Below are positions 8,592 to 17,039 of a stretch of DNA of 64,000 bases, piece by piece. The notes beneath the pieces were generated by a model. The model saw only the letters and a program-made list of their open reading frames with translations, made no database searches and was not told where the DNA came from. The translations under genes and the position numbers were made by a program. The number at the start of each line of letters is the position of its first letter. Within the stretch, counting starts at the first letter, position 1. The DNA is taken from contig NZ_LR134376.1 in NCBI RefSeq assembly GCF_900637545.1, positions 4,344,001-4,408,000 of the forward strand, written 5' to 3'. The DNA is from Aeromonas encheleia. Lineage in GTDB: Bacteria; Pseudomonadota; Gammaproteobacteria; Enterobacterales; Aeromonadaceae.

Positions 8592-9536
8592 TTGAATAAG
8601 CTGAAACTGATTTTTGCCGGTACTCCCGACTTCGCCGCCCGTCACCTGGCGGCGTTGTTGTCTTCCGACCACGAGGTCGTCGCCGTCTATACCCAGCCCG
8701 ACAAGCCGGCGGGCCGTGGTCAGAAGCTCAGCGCCAGCCCGGTCAAGGAGCTGGCCCTCGCCCACAATCTGCCGGTCTACCAACCCGCGTCCCTGCGCAA
8801 CGAAGCCGCACAGGCCGAGCTGGCCGCCCTCGGCGCCGATCTCATGGTGGTGGTGGCCTACGGCCTGATCCTGCCCAAGGCGGTGCTCGACACCCCGCGG
8901 CTGGGTTGCCTGAACGTGCACGGCTCCCTGCTGCCACGCTGGCGCGGTGCCGCACCTATCCAGCGCGCCATCTGGGCGGGCGATGTCGAAACCGGCGTGA
9001 CCATCATGCAGATGGATGTGGGGCTGGATACCGGCGCCATGATCCGCAAGGTGAGCTGCCCCATCGCCTTTGATGAGACCTCTGCCAGCCTCTATGACAA
9101 GCTGGCCGAGCTGGGACCGCAGGCGCTGGTCGAAACCCTCAACGCCATGGCCGCCGGTGATACCGCCGCCGAGGCGCAGGACGATGCCCTGGCCAACTAC
9201 GCCCAGAAGCTCTCCAAGGAAGAGGCGCGCATCGACTGGTCCATGGAGGCCGTCGCCATCGAGCGCTGCATTCGCGCCTTCAATCCCTGGCCCATCAGCT
9301 GGTTCGAGGTGGCGGAGCAGACCATCAAGGTCTGGCAGGCCGAGGTGCTCGAGCAGGAACATGGCCAGGCGGCCGGTACTCTGCTCAAGGCCGACAAGCA
9401 GGGGATCGACGTCGCCACCGGCAAGGGCGTGCTGCGCCTGCTGACCCTGCAACCGCCTGGCAAGAAGGCCATGTCCGTCTCGGATCTGCTCAACTCTCGC
9501 CGCGACTGGTTTGCACCCGGCACGCAATTGAATTGA
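8592..9536 (+). CDS. fmt: Methionyl-tRNA formyltransferase
   Basis: Formylates initiator Met-tRNA. It has 314 residues (E. coli 315). The start appears to be TTG at 8592 (encoding [14 protein letters not shown]), with GAGGA 11 bases upstream; no ATG fits the family N-terminus. Seen: [10 protein letters not shown], the formyl-THF site [18 protein letters not shown] and the C-terminal FPWPIS-type block (NPWPISWFE). The stop codon lies at the front edge of an AATTG pentanucleotide repeat. Confidence 0.96.
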   Translation: MNKLKLIFAGTPDFAARHLAALLSSDHEVVAVYTQPDKPAGRGQKLSASPVKELALAHNLPVYQPASLRNEAAQAELAALGADLMVVVAYGLILPKAVLDTPRLGCLNVHGSLLPRWRGAAPIQRAIWAGDVETGVTIMQMDVGLDTGAMIRKVSCPIAFDETSASLYDKLAELGPQALVETLNAMAAGDTAAEAQDDALANYAQKLSKEEARIDWSMEAVAIERCIRAFNPWPISWFEVAEQTIKVWQAEVLEQEHGQAAGTLLKADKQGIDVATGKGVLRLLTLQPPGKKAMSVSDLLNSRRDWFAPGTQLN

Positions 9537-9551
9537 ATTGAATTGAATTGA
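9526..9551 (+). repeat. AATTG pentanucleotide tandem repeat
   Basis: Five consecutive AATTG units cover the fmt stop codon and the start of the fmt-rsmB spacer. Because the TGA is formed by the first two units, a change in copy number would not alter the Fmt C-terminus, only the spacer length. Confidence 0.85.
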
Positions 9552-9555
9552 AACA

Positions 9556-9577
9556 AGCGGGGCCCGGGCCCCGACTT
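9556..9577 (+). terminator. Intercistronic GC hairpin between fmt and rsmB
   Basis: Perfect palindrome CGGGGCCCGGGCCCCG (9558-9573) with no following T-run. It is more likely an mRNA-stability or attenuation hairpin than a full terminator. Confidence 0.4.
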
Positions 9578-9596
9578 GCGCATCTAAGGTAACTCT

Positions 9597-10889
9597 ATGA
9601 AAACACGTGCACAGGCCGCTCTCGTTATTCAACAGGTGCTGGATCAGGGCCAATCCCTCTCCGCTGTTCTGCCTGCTGCCCAGGAGAAGGTGGCGCCTCG
9701 CGACCGCGCCCTCCTGCAAGAACTCTGCTATGGCACCCTGCGCTGGCTGCCCCGCCTCGACGCGGCGGTGAGCGAGATGATGGACAAGCCGCTCAAGAAC
9801 AAGAGCCGCATCTTCCACTATCTGATCCTGGTCGGTCTCTATCAGCTCATCTACACCCGCATTCCGGCCCACGCTGCGGTGGCCGAGACCGTCAACGCCG
9901 TCAAGCTGCTCAAGGGCACCTCCCTGCGCGGCCTGATCAACGGCGTGCTGCGTAACTTCCAGCGCAGCGCCGAAGTCATACTGCTGCGCATCGACCGCAT
10001 CCCCAGCATCCGGCTCGGCCACCCAGAGTGGCTCACCAAGCGGCTGCGTCAGGCCTATCCCGAGGATTGGGAATTCATCATGGAGGCCAACAACCAGCGC
10101 CCCCCCATGTGGATCCGCAACAACGGCCAGCGCCAGAGCCGCGAGCAGATGCTGGCCCGCATGGCCGAGGTCGGCATCAATGCGATGGCCGGTGAGGAAG
10201 GGGACGACTGCATCCTGCTGGTGCGCCCCTGCGACGTGACCAAACTGCCCGGCTTCGAGCAGGGCGACTGCTCGGTACAGGACGGTGCCGCCCAGCAGGC
10301 CGCCCGCCTGCTCGACCCGCAACCGGGTGAGTGGGTGCTGGATGCCTGCGCCGCCCCCGGTGGCAAGACGGCTCACCTGCTGGAGTTGCAACCCGCCCTC
10401 GCCGGCGTCATCGCGGTCGATGCGGACGAGAACCGCCTCAAGCGGGTGCAGGAGAACCTGGATCGCATCGGCCTCCAGGCCCGGGTGATCCATGGCGATG
10501 CCAGTACGCCGGACCAGTGGTGGCCACAGGGTCAGTTCGATCGCATCCTGCTCGATGCCCCCTGCTCCGCCACCGGCGTCATCCGCCGTCACCCCGACAT
10601 CAAGTGGTTGCGCCGGGATCAGGACATCCGCGAGCTGGCCGAGCTGCAGCGCCGCATCCTCAACGCCCTCTGGGCCAAGCTGAAGAGCGGCGGCACCCTG
10701 CTCTACGCCACCTGCTCGGTGCTGCCGGAAGAGAACCGCGACCAGATCCGTGCCTTCCTGGCCGACACCAGGGACGCCAGGCTGGTGCCCCTGCACGAGC
10801 AGGACACCCCGGCTTGTCCGGGTCGCCAGTTCCTGCCGGGCGAGGCCGAGATGGACGGCTTCTATTATGCCAAGCTGATCAAGCAGTAA
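9597..10889 (+). CDS. rsmB: 16S rRNA m5C967 methyltransferase RsmB
   Basis: SAM-dependent methylation of C967 of 16S rRNA. It has 430 residues (E. coli Sun/RsmB 429). An N-terminal NusB-like RNA-binding domain (about 1-140) is followed by the Rossmann methyltransferase with SAM motif CAAPGGKT, DAPCSATGV with one catalytic Cys, and YATCSVLPEEN with the second Cys. ATG start with a TAAGGT ribosome site. It is in the conserved place between fmt and trkA. Confidence 0.96.
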   Translation: MKTRAQAALVIQQVLDQGQSLSAVLPAAQEKVAPRDRALLQELCYGTLRWLPRLDAAVSEMMDKPLKNKSRIFHYLILVGLYQLIYTRIPAHAAVAETVNAVKLLKGTSLRGLINGVLRNFQRSAEVILLRIDRIPSIRLGHPEWLTKRLRQAYPEDWEFIMEANNQRPPMWIRNNGQRQSREQMLARMAEVGINAMAGEEGDDCILLVRPCDVTKLPGFEQGDCSVQDGAAQQAARLLDPQPGEWVLDACAAPGGKTAHLLELQPALAGVIAVDADENRLKRVQENLDRIGLQARVIHGDASTPDQWWPQGQFDRILLDAPCSATGVIRRHPDIKWLRRDQDIRELAELQRRILNALWAKLKSGGTLLYATCSVLPEENRDQIRAFLADTRDARLVPLHEQDTPACPGRQFLPGEAEMDGFYYAKLIKQ

Positions 10890-10912
10890 GCGGCAACTGT
10901 CGAGGCTGTATT

Positions 10913-10942
10913 CGGGCGCCCTCCAGCGGGCTGGCGCCCTCT
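10913..10942 (+). terminator. Hairpin after rsmB
   Basis: GGGCGCC and GGCGCCC arms flank a 12-base loop, followed by a pyrimidine-rich TCTCTT stretch. It is a possible weak terminator before the trkA leader. Confidence 0.45.
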
Positions 10943-10961
10943 CTTCGAAGCAACAGCGTGA

Positions 10962-11058
10962 GTAAGATTTCCCTATGAAGATCCGCATTTCGGGCATCAG
11001 ACTGGCTGGCCACCTCAGTAACGGAACAACCTTGGGTAAGATTTCCCTATGAAAATCA
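10962..11058 (+). repeat. Duplicated trkA start region
   Basis: GTAAGATTTCCCTATGAA occurs exactly at 10962-10979 and again at 11036-11053, a period of 74. After it, the trkA-like codons of the first copy (ATGAAGATCCGCATTTCGGGC) diverge from the real ones. This is a decayed tandem copy of the ribosome site and start codon of trkA. Confidence 0.8.
10975..11052 (+). CDS. Possible 25-residue leader peptide overlapping the trkA start
   Basis: An ORF of 26 codons starts at the duplicated ATG and ends with a TGA that overlaps the trkA ATG as ATGA. The peptide begins [13 protein letters not shown] and ends GKISL. It has the same upstream sequence as trkA itself, so it should be initiated about equally well. 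It could couple trkA translation to its own. It probably arose by duplication and is not a conserved protein. Confidence 0.35.
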   Translation: MKIRISGIRLAGHLSNGTTLGKISL

Positions 11059-12425
11059 TCATTCTGGGCGCGGGTCAGGTCGGCGGCACGCTAGCCGAGA
11101 ACCTCGCGGGTGAAAACAACGACATCACCATAGTCGATACCGACAGCGACCGTCTGCGGGAGCTGCAGGACAAGTTCGATCTGCGGGTGGTGAACGGTCA
11201 CGGCGCCCACCCCAGGGTGCTGCGCGAAGCGGGCGCCCAGGATGCCGACATGCTGGTGGCGGTCACCAACAGCGACGAGACCAACATGATCGCCTGCCAG
11301 GTGGCCTACTCCCTGTTCAACACCCCGAACAAGGTGGCGCGCATTCGCTCCCCGGCCTATCTGGTGGAGCGGGATCGGCTGTTCCTGCCGGAATCCGTGC
11401 CGGTGGATCACCTGATCGCCCCCGAGCAGCTGGTAACCGACTACGTACGCCGGTTGATCGAATACCCGGGTGCGCTGCAGGTGGTGGACTTCGCCGGCGG
11501 CAAGGTGGGGCTGGTGGCGGTCAAGGCCTACTACGGCGGCCCCCTGGTGGGCAATGCGCTATCCACCCTGCGGGATCACATGCCCAACATCGAGACCCGA
11601 GTGGCCGCCATCTTCCGTCAGGGCCGCTCCATCCGCCCCCAGGGCACCACTATCATAGAGGCGGATGACGAGGTGTTCTTCGTCGCCGCCGCCGGCCATA
11701 TCCGCGCCGTGATGTCGGAGCTGCAGCGGCTCGAGAGCCCCTATCGCCGCATCATGATAGTCGGGGGTGGCAACATAGGTGCCGGCCTCGCCCGCCAGCT
11801 GGAGAAGCGCTACAGCGTCAAGCTGATCGAGCGCAACCAGAAGCGGGCGGAACAGCTGTCGGAGCTGCTGGAGAACACCATCGTCTTCTGCGGCGACGCG
11901 GCGGATCAGGAGCTGCTGGCGGAGGAGCACATCGATCAGATCGACGTCTTCATCGCGGTGACCAACGAGGACGAGTCCAACATCATGTCGGCCCTGCTCG
12001 CCAAGAAGATGGGCGCCAAGAAGACCATGGTGCTGATCCAGCGCAGCGCCTACGTGGATCTGGTGCAGGGCGGCTCCATCGACATCGCCATCTCGCCCCA
12101 GCAGGCCACCATCTCGGCCCTGCTGACCCACGTGCGCCGGGCGGATATCGCCAACGTCTACAGCCTGCGCCGCGGCGCGGCCGAGGCCATCGAGGCCATA
12201 GCCCACGGTGACGAGAACACCTCCAAGGTGGTGGGCAAGACGGTGGGCGAGCTCAAGCTGCCGCCGGGCACCACCATAGGCGCAGTGGTGCGCGGCGACG
12301 AGGTGCTGATCGCCCACGATCGCACCCAGATCCAGCAGGATGACCACGTGGTGATGTTCCTGGTGGACAAGAAGTACATTCCGGAAGTGGAACGTCTGTT
12401 CCAGCCAAGTCCCTTCTTCCTGTAA
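11049..12425 (+). CDS. trkA: Trk potassium uptake protein TrkA
   Basis: Cytoplasmic NAD(H)-binding regulatory subunit of the Trk K+ uptake system, 458 residues as in E. coli. It has two RCK halves. The first nucleotide loop is [13 protein letters not shown] (7-19) and the second is [13 protein letters not shown] (about 238-250). Each half is followed by an RCK_C segment, and the last has IGAVVRGDE. It forms a pair with trkH, which is about 90 bases downstream behind a hairpin. Confidence 0.97.
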   Translation: MKIIILGAGQVGGTLAENLAGENNDITIVDTDSDRLRELQDKFDLRVVNGHGAHPRVLREAGAQDADMLVAVTNSDETNMIACQVAYSLFNTPNKVARIRSPAYLVERDRLFLPESVPVDHLIAPEQLVTDYVRRLIEYPGALQVVDFAGGKVGLVAVKAYYGGPLVGNALSTLRDHMPNIETRVAAIFRQGRSIRPQGTTIIEADDEVFFVAAAGHIRAVMSELQRLESPYRRIMIVGGGNIGAGLARQLEKRYSVKLIERNQKRAEQLSELLENTIVFCGDAADQELLAEEHIDQIDVFIAVTNEDESNIMSALLAKKMGAKKTMVLIQRSAYVDLVQGGSIDIAISPQQATISALLTHVRRADIANVYSLRRGAAEAIEAIAHGDENTSKVVGKTVGELKLPPGTTIGAVVRGDEVLIAHDRTQIQQDDHVVMFLVDKKYIPEVERLFQPSPFFL

Positions 12426-12450
12426 CCTGCCCATGCATCAGGCGACAGCA

Positions 12451-12494
12451 CCCAGACCCGGATCTTTCCCCAAGGAATCGTCCGGGTCTTTTGT
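12451..12494 (+). terminator. Hairpin with T-run between trkA and trkH
   Basis: AGACCCGGA and TCCGGGTCT arms are followed by TTTTGTT. The loop is about 18 bases. It may partly separate trkA from trkH transcription. Confidence 0.6.
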
Positions 12495-12518
12495 TAATCA
12501 ACGACCAGGTTATCTCCG

Positions 12519-13961
12519 ATGATCAAGCTGCGTCCCATCGTCTTCACCCTCGGGCTGGTGCTCTCCAAGCTGGCCCTGTTCATGTGGTTGCCCACCCTGC
12601 TGGCGCTGCTCACCGGTTCCGAGGGCTTCGTCGAATTTCTCAAGTCCGTGCTGATCACCCACGGCGCCGCCCTGCTCTGCCTGCACTACGGGCGCAAGGC
12701 GGAATTTCACCTCGGGGTGCGGGAGATGTTCCTGCTCACCACCTCGGTCTGGGTGGTGGCCTGCATCTTCGGCGCCCTGCCCTTCTTCTTCATCAACCAC
12801 ATCGACTTCACCGACGCCTACTTCGAGACCATGTCCGGTGTCACCACCACGGGTTCCACAGTGCTGTCCGGGCTGGACGGCATGGCCCACAGCATCTTGC
12901 TGTGGCGCTCCATCCTGCAGTGGCTCGGCGGTGTTGGCTTCATCGTGATGGCGGTAGCCGTGCTGCCCTACCTCAACGTGGGCGGCATGAAGCTGTTCCA
13001 GACCGAGAGCTCGGATTGGTCTGACAAGAGCGCACCGCGCGCCAAGACGGTGGCCAACAACATAGTGGTGGTCTACCTGGTGCTCTCCATGCTCTGCTTC
13101 CTCGCCTACTGGGTGAGCGGCATGACGCTGTTCGAGGCGGTCAACCACTCCATGACGACGCTGAGCACCGGCGGCTACTCCACCTCGGATCAGTCCATGT
13201 CCCACTTCTCCAACTCGGCGCACTGGATCGGTACCCTGTTCATGTTCCTCGGCGGCCTGCCCTTCCTGCTCTACATCCAGAGCCTGAACCGTCGCGACAA
13301 CAGCCTGCTCAAGGATGCCCAGGTACAGGGCTTCTTCTGGCTGGTGGTCTGGGTGACCGTCATCGTCACCTTCTATCTCTGGGTCAGGGATATTTACGGC
13401 TTCATGGATGCCCTGCGCATCAGCAGCTTCAACATAGTCTCTGTGCTGACCACCACCGGCTTCGGCCTCGGTGACTTCGGCACCTGGGGGCCGCTCACCA
13501 GCATCATCTTCATCATTTTGCTGGCGCTCGGCGCCTGCTCCGGCTCCACCGCCGGGGGGCTCAAGATCTTCCGGGTGCAGGTGGCCTTCGCCCTGTTCAA
13601 GAAGCAGATGCGCCAGCTGATGCACCCCTCCGCCGTCTTCCCCCAGAAGTACAACGGCCGCCCGGTCAACGACGCCATCATCCGCTCCATGATCTCCTTC
13701 GTGCTGGCCTATTTCGCCATCATCTTGCTGATCGCCGCCCTGCTCGCCGCCATCGGCCTGGATCCGCTGACCGCCATCTCCGGCTCCATCACGGCGGTGG
13801 CCAACGTGGGTCCCGGCATGGGCCCCATCATAGGACCCAGCACCAACTTCGCCACCCTGCCGGATGCGGCCAAGTGGATCCTCTCCTTCGGCATGCTGCT
13901 GGGTCGACTCGAGATCCTGACCGTCGCGGTGATCTTCTTCCCCTCCTTCTGGCGGCAGTAA
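12519..13961 (+). CDS. trkH: Trk potassium uptake protein TrkH
   Basis: Inner-membrane K+-translocating subunit, 480 residues (E. coli TrkH 483). It is strongly hydrophobic, with the repeated pore-loop selectivity motifs seen as VTTTGST, LSTGGYS, LTTTGFG and VANVGPG (about 107, 219, 309 and 430). It works with TrkA, which gates the channel. The C-terminus (PSFWRQ) is typical. The ribosome site is weak, in line with possible coupling to trkA. Confidence 0.96.
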   Translation: MIKLRPIVFTLGLVLSKLALFMWLPTLLALLTGSEGFVEFLKSVLITHGAALLCLHYGRKAEFHLGVREMFLLTTSVWVVACIFGALPFFFINHIDFTDAYFETMSGVTTTGSTVLSGLDGMAHSILLWRSILQWLGGVGFIVMAVAVLPYLNVGGMKLFQTESSDWSDKSAPRAKTVANNIVVVYLVLSMLCFLAYWVSGMTLFEAVNHSMTTLSTGGYSTSDQSMSHFSNSAHWIGTLFMFLGGLPFLLYIQSLNRRDNSLLKDAQVQGFFWLVVWVTVIVTFYLWVRDIYGFMDALRISSFNIVSVLTTTGFGLGDFGTWGPLTSIIFIILLALGACSGSTAGGLKIFRVQVAFALFKKQMRQLMHPSAVFPQKYNGRPVNDAIIRSMISFVLAYFAIILLIAALLAAIGLDPLTAISGSITAVANVGPGMGPIIGPSTNFATLPDAAKWILSFGMLLGRLEILTVAVIFFPSFWRQ

Positions 13962-13984
13962 GGCCGGAGCGGCGGATCCTGATG

Positions 13985-14012
13985 ACAAAAAGGGCAGCCC
14001 ATGGGCTGCCCT
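13985..14012. terminator. Bidirectional terminator between trkH and rmuC
   Basis: AAAGGGCAGCCC and GGGCTGCCCTTT form a 12-bp stem between two convergent genes, with A and T tracts on both sides. Confidence 0.8.
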
Positions 14013-14033
14013 TTCCATCTGCTTTCGACCATC

Positions 14034-15365
14034 TCAGTCGGCGGAGTCTTCCCGCTCCAGCGCACGGTTGATTAGCGGCTCCGGCAGCGGCTTGGTCACC
14101 TCCACCCCCAGCTCGCGAAAGCGCTCGGCCTGGGCGATCAGGTTACCGCGGCCGTTGACCAGCCGACCCATCGCCTTGTCGTAGCTCTCCTGCGCCTTGT
14201 GCAGGCTGCCCCCCATCTGCTGCATCTCCTCCACGAACAACCGCAGCTTCTCGTACAGCCGTCCGGCCCGCTCGGCGATCTGGCGCGAGTTCTGGTTCTG
14301 GCGCTCGTAGCGCCACAGGTTTTCTATGGTGCGCAGCGCCACCATCAGGTTGGTGGGGCTGACCAGTAGGATGTTGTGATCCAGCCCGTAGCGCACCAGG
14401 GAGGGGTCGGCCTCCAGCGCGGTCAGAAACGCCGGCTCCACCGCCACGAACATCAGCACATAGTCCAGGGTGCGCACCCCGGGCAGTTGCTGGTAATCCT
14501 TGCGGCCCAGCTCGCGGATGTGGTTGCGCACCGATGCAACGTGCTCCTTGAGCGCCACCGCCTTCTCCAGCGTGTCGTCGCTGTTGTACCAGCGCTCGTA
14601 CGCGGTCAGCGACACCTTGGCGTCTATGATGATGTCCTTGTCTTGCGGCAGGTGGACGATGACGTCGGGCTGATAGCGCTTGCCCTTGTCCACCTCGATG
14701 TTGACCTGGGTGTGGTACTCGTGGCCCTCCCGCAGGCCGCACTCGGAGAGGATACGGGCCAGCACCACCTCACCCCAGTTGCCCTGCTGCTTGCTGTCCC
14801 CCTTGAGGGCCCGGGTGAGCGCCGCGGCCTCTTCGGTCATGCGGGCATTGAGCTCGGCGAGGCGCTCCAGCTCGAACTTGAGGCTGTGGCGCTGGGCCGT
14901 CTCCTGAGCGTGGGTCTCCCCCACCTGGCGACGGAAACCCTCGAGCTGCTCCTTGAGCGGTGTCAGCAGCAGATCCAGGCTGTTCTGGTTCAGTTCGCGG
15001 AAGTTACCGGAGTTTTGCTCGAAGATACGGTTGGCGAGGTTCTCGAACTGCTGGCTGAGGCGGGCCTCCGCCTGCTGTTGCAGTTGCAGCTTCTCGGCGC
15101 TGGCGATGCGCTCGCTGCGCAGGGTGGCTTCGGCATCCTTGAGGCGGGCGGTGAGCTTGAGCAGCAGGGCCTGCTGCTGCTCCAGCTTCTGCTGGCCCAG
15201 CATCTTCTCGTCCTGCAGCTCGTCGAATCTGTCCTGCAGCGCCTGATGGCGCTCCTCGGTCAGCAGCATCTCCTCCCGGGCCGCGCGGCGGCCCACCAGC
15301 CAGCCGAGGCCCAGGGCGAGCAGACCCGCCAGCAACGCAGGCAGCCAGCTCGTCATCGGGATCAT
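14034..15365 (-). CDS. rmuC: DNA recombination protein RmuC homologue
   Basis: 443 residues from the ATG at 15365, whose ATGA overlaps the stop of the upstream gene. It has an N-terminal membrane anchor (LPALLAGLLALGLGWLVG), a long Gln/Leu-rich coiled coil (about 35-170) and the RmuC domain with QGNWGEVVLARILSECGL, YQPDVIVHLP and IIDAKVSLTAYERW. This fold resembles restriction-endonuclease-like nucleases. RmuC limits inversion at short inverted repeats in E. coli. Confidence 0.93.
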   Translation of the reverse strand: MIPMTSWLPALLAGLLALGLGWLVGRRAAREEMLLTEERHQALQDRFDELQDEKMLGQQKLEQQQALLLKLTARLKDAEATLRSERIASAEKLQLQQQAEARLSQQFENLANRIFEQNSGNFRELNQNSLDLLLTPLKEQLEGFRRQVGETHAQETAQRHSLKFELERLAELNARMTEEAAALTRALKGDSKQQGNWGEVVLARILSECGLREGHEYHTQVNIEVDKGKRYQPDVIVHLPQDKDIIIDAKVSLTAYERWYNSDDTLEKAVALKEHVASVRNHIRELGRKDYQQLPGVRTLDYVLMFVAVEPAFLTALEADPSLVRYGLDHNILLVSPTNLMVALRTIENLWRYERQNQNSRQIAERAGRLYEKLRLFVEEMQQMGGSLHKAQESYDKAMGRLVNGRGNLIAQAERFRELGVEVTKPLPEPLINRALEREDSAD

Positions 15366-15577
15366 CGCCGACTCCGCTGGCGCAGGAAGAGTTCGAGGTA
15401 GCGGTTGAGCAGCAGCCAGAGCAGGACATAGATGAGGTAGGCGGCCAGCACCACCCACTTGTGGCTATTGACCCCGGTGTCGAGCTCGGCGAACTCGATA
15501 CCCTTGATGCGGCAATAGGCCCACATCAGCAACGGGAAGACATAGAGCAGGGAGGCACGCCAGAGAAATAACCACAT
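15362..15577 (-). CDS. Small two-helix membrane protein upstream of rmuC
   Basis: 71 residues with two likely transmembrane segments (LFLWRASLLYVFPLLMWAY and WVVLAAYLIYVLLWLLL) and a basic C-terminal tail ending RQRSRR. The function was not recognised. Its stop overlaps the rmuC ATG, so the two are translated together, which suggests a membrane partner role. Confidence 0.7.
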   Translation of the reverse strand: MWLFLWRASLLYVFPLLMWAYCRIKGIEFAELDTGVNSHKWVVLAAYLIYVLLWLLLNRYLELFLRQRSRR

Positions 15578-15715
15578 GTGTATGTTCGACCACGCAAAAA
15601 GATCTGCCTAGCTTACACAAGGCCAACCCGGCTTGCGATCCTGCGCCACGCTATTCTCTGGCTTGCCGGCGGAAATCTGGCTAAAATTAACCCCTAATAG
15701 GTATTCGGGGTAGGC

Positions 15716-16228
15716 ATGACTCACTTTTTCTGTCGCTGGTTGATGCACGCACTGGGAAGCCCCGCCAAACCGGCCGTGGCTTGCCATGAGGCACGCCCGC
15801 CCTGGGCCATCGAGGAATCCCAATACCTCGCCCTCTGCAACCGTTGCGGTGAATGCTTCAAGGCCTGCCCCAACGGCCTGCTCAAACCGGCCGATCAGCC
15901 GGAATACGACGGTACCCCCATCGCCGGCACTCCGGTGCTGGATCTCGCCTGCGGCCAGTGCAGCTACTGCGGCAGTTGCGCCAGAGCCTGCCCCACGGGG
16001 GCGCTGGATCTGCGACTCGGCCGCCAGGTGCAGACCCGGGTCAGGATCGAGGCGAGCTGCCAGGCCCGCCAGGGCTTCTACTGCCTGCTGTGCGAGGATG
16101 CCTGCCCCCAGCAGGCGATCAAGGCCAGCAGCGAGGGGGTGAGCGTCAACATGGCGGCCTGTGACGGTTGCGGTGCCTGTGGCCTCGCCTGCCTGCACGG
16201 TGCCATCACCCTGATCCCGCAACCCTAG
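15716..16228 (+). CDS. napF: Ferredoxin-type protein NapF
   Basis: 170 residues with four cysteine clusters: CNRCGECFKACP (41-52), CGQCSYCGSCARACP (about 79-93), CLLCEDACP and CDGCGACGLAC. This fits NapF, the cytoplasmic iron-sulfur protein that helps mature NapA of periplasmic nitrate reductase. It stands alone, with no napDABC after it in this window; instead it is convergent with nsrR. Confidence 0.88.
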   Translation: MTHFFCRWLMHALGSPAKPAVACHEARPPWAIEESQYLALCNRCGECFKACPNGLLKPADQPEYDGTPIAGTPVLDLACGQCSYCGSCARACPTGALDLRLGRQVQTRVRIEASCQARQGFYCLLCEDACPQQAIKASSEGVSVNMAACDGCGACGLACLHGAITLIPQP

Positions 16229-16261
16229 CCCACACCATCCGACTCGAATGCCAGAAAGCAC

Positions 16262-16283
16262 AGAGGGGCCCTTGGGCCCCTCA
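16262..16283. terminator. Bidirectional terminator between napF and nsrR
   Basis: GAGGGGCCC and GGGCCCCTC arms (16264-16282) lie between convergent genes. There is no long T-run. Confidence 0.6.
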
Positions 16284-16298
16284 TGGTCTGCCTCGGCC

Positions 16299-16751
16299 TT
16301 ATGCCATGGCCAGGACGTTGTCCTGCTCTATCCCCAGCAGGTGGCAGAGCCGGGTCGGATCCCGCACCGCATCGGCCAGGGTGTATTCCCCCAGCACCTC
16401 GAGGAAGGCATTCATGGCGCGGCGCAGTATGCCCTGGATACGGCAACCGCCGGAGAGACGGCAGTTCTCGCGTTTGCAGTCCACCGGACAGAGCACGTGC
16501 TCCATGTCCATCACCACGTCGCGCAGGTTGATGGAGACCGCGGAGCGACCGAGGCGGATGCCGCCGTGCTTGCCACGGATCGTCTCGATGTAACCCTTGA
16601 TGCCGAGCTGATGCACTATCTTGACCACGTGGTTGCGGGAGATGGCGAAGGTGTCGGCCACCTCGGTGATGGTCGACAGGCGATCTCCCGGCTGGATTGC
16701 CAGAAAAGTCAGGGTCCGCAGGGCATAGTCGGTAAATCGTGTCAGTTGCAT
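16299..16751 (-). CDS. nsrR: Rrf2-family nitric oxide sensor NsrR
   Basis: 150 residues. The winged-helix N-terminus (MQLTRFTDYALRTL) aligns with E. coli NsrR, including ISRNHVVKIVHQL in the recognition helix and GKHGGIRLG. Cysteines for the iron-sulfur cluster are seen in LCPVDCKRENCRLSGGC (about 88-103), with one more Cys than the usual three. NsrR represses NO-detoxification genes such as hmp. No such target was seen nearby. Confidence 0.92.
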   Translation of the reverse strand: MQLTRFTDYALRTLTFLAIQPGDRLSTITEVADTFAISRNHVVKIVHQLGIKGYIETIRGKHGGIRLGRSAVSINLRDVVMDMEHVLCPVDCKRENCRLSGGCRIQGILRRAMNAFLEVLGEYTLADAVRDPTRLCHLLGIEQDNVLAMA

Positions 16752-17039
16752 GGTCGCACTTGCCTCTTACTACAAGCCAGAAATCAGGACGACAACCAGG
16801 GGCCAAGGGACGGGGATGGTGCGTGCGCCCGCACAGGATCCGCATCTTGAGCCGAGTCGTGGAGTGACAAGGTTAAGAGCAGCCCGGACGGGTGTCGACG
16901 AAGATGTACATAAATCGACACTTTCTTTGATTGATCGCAAACTTGCCGGCTTGGGGTGGGGTTTCGGCCATTTCTGGCGACTAAATCCCACCGGCCGGCG
17001 CGGGGTCAAAGACGGGAGCATCGGGTTGGAACGTCAGCT

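Noticed and set aside
8148..10997. Open frame of 949 codons on the minus strand across def, fmt and rsmB
   Set aside because: It is antisense to three well-recognised genes, its residues show the compositional bias of a shadow frame (Gly, Gln, His, Leu), and no domain is seen.
12510..14018. 502-codon minus-strand frame opposite trkH
   Set aside because: It mirrors the codon pattern of trkH (very rich in Gly, Glu, Gln, His) and has no recognisable family, so it is a shadow.
15688..15712. NarP/NarL-like inverted heptamers (AACCCCT and ATAGGTA) just before napF
   Set aside because: The spacing is one base instead of the two needed for the 7-2-7 arrangement, so the site is not convincing.
16901..16911. 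NsrR half-site-like AAGATGTACAT about 150 bases upstream of nsrR
   Set aside because: The second half-site is poor, and such an 11-base match is not enough for autoregulation to be claimed.
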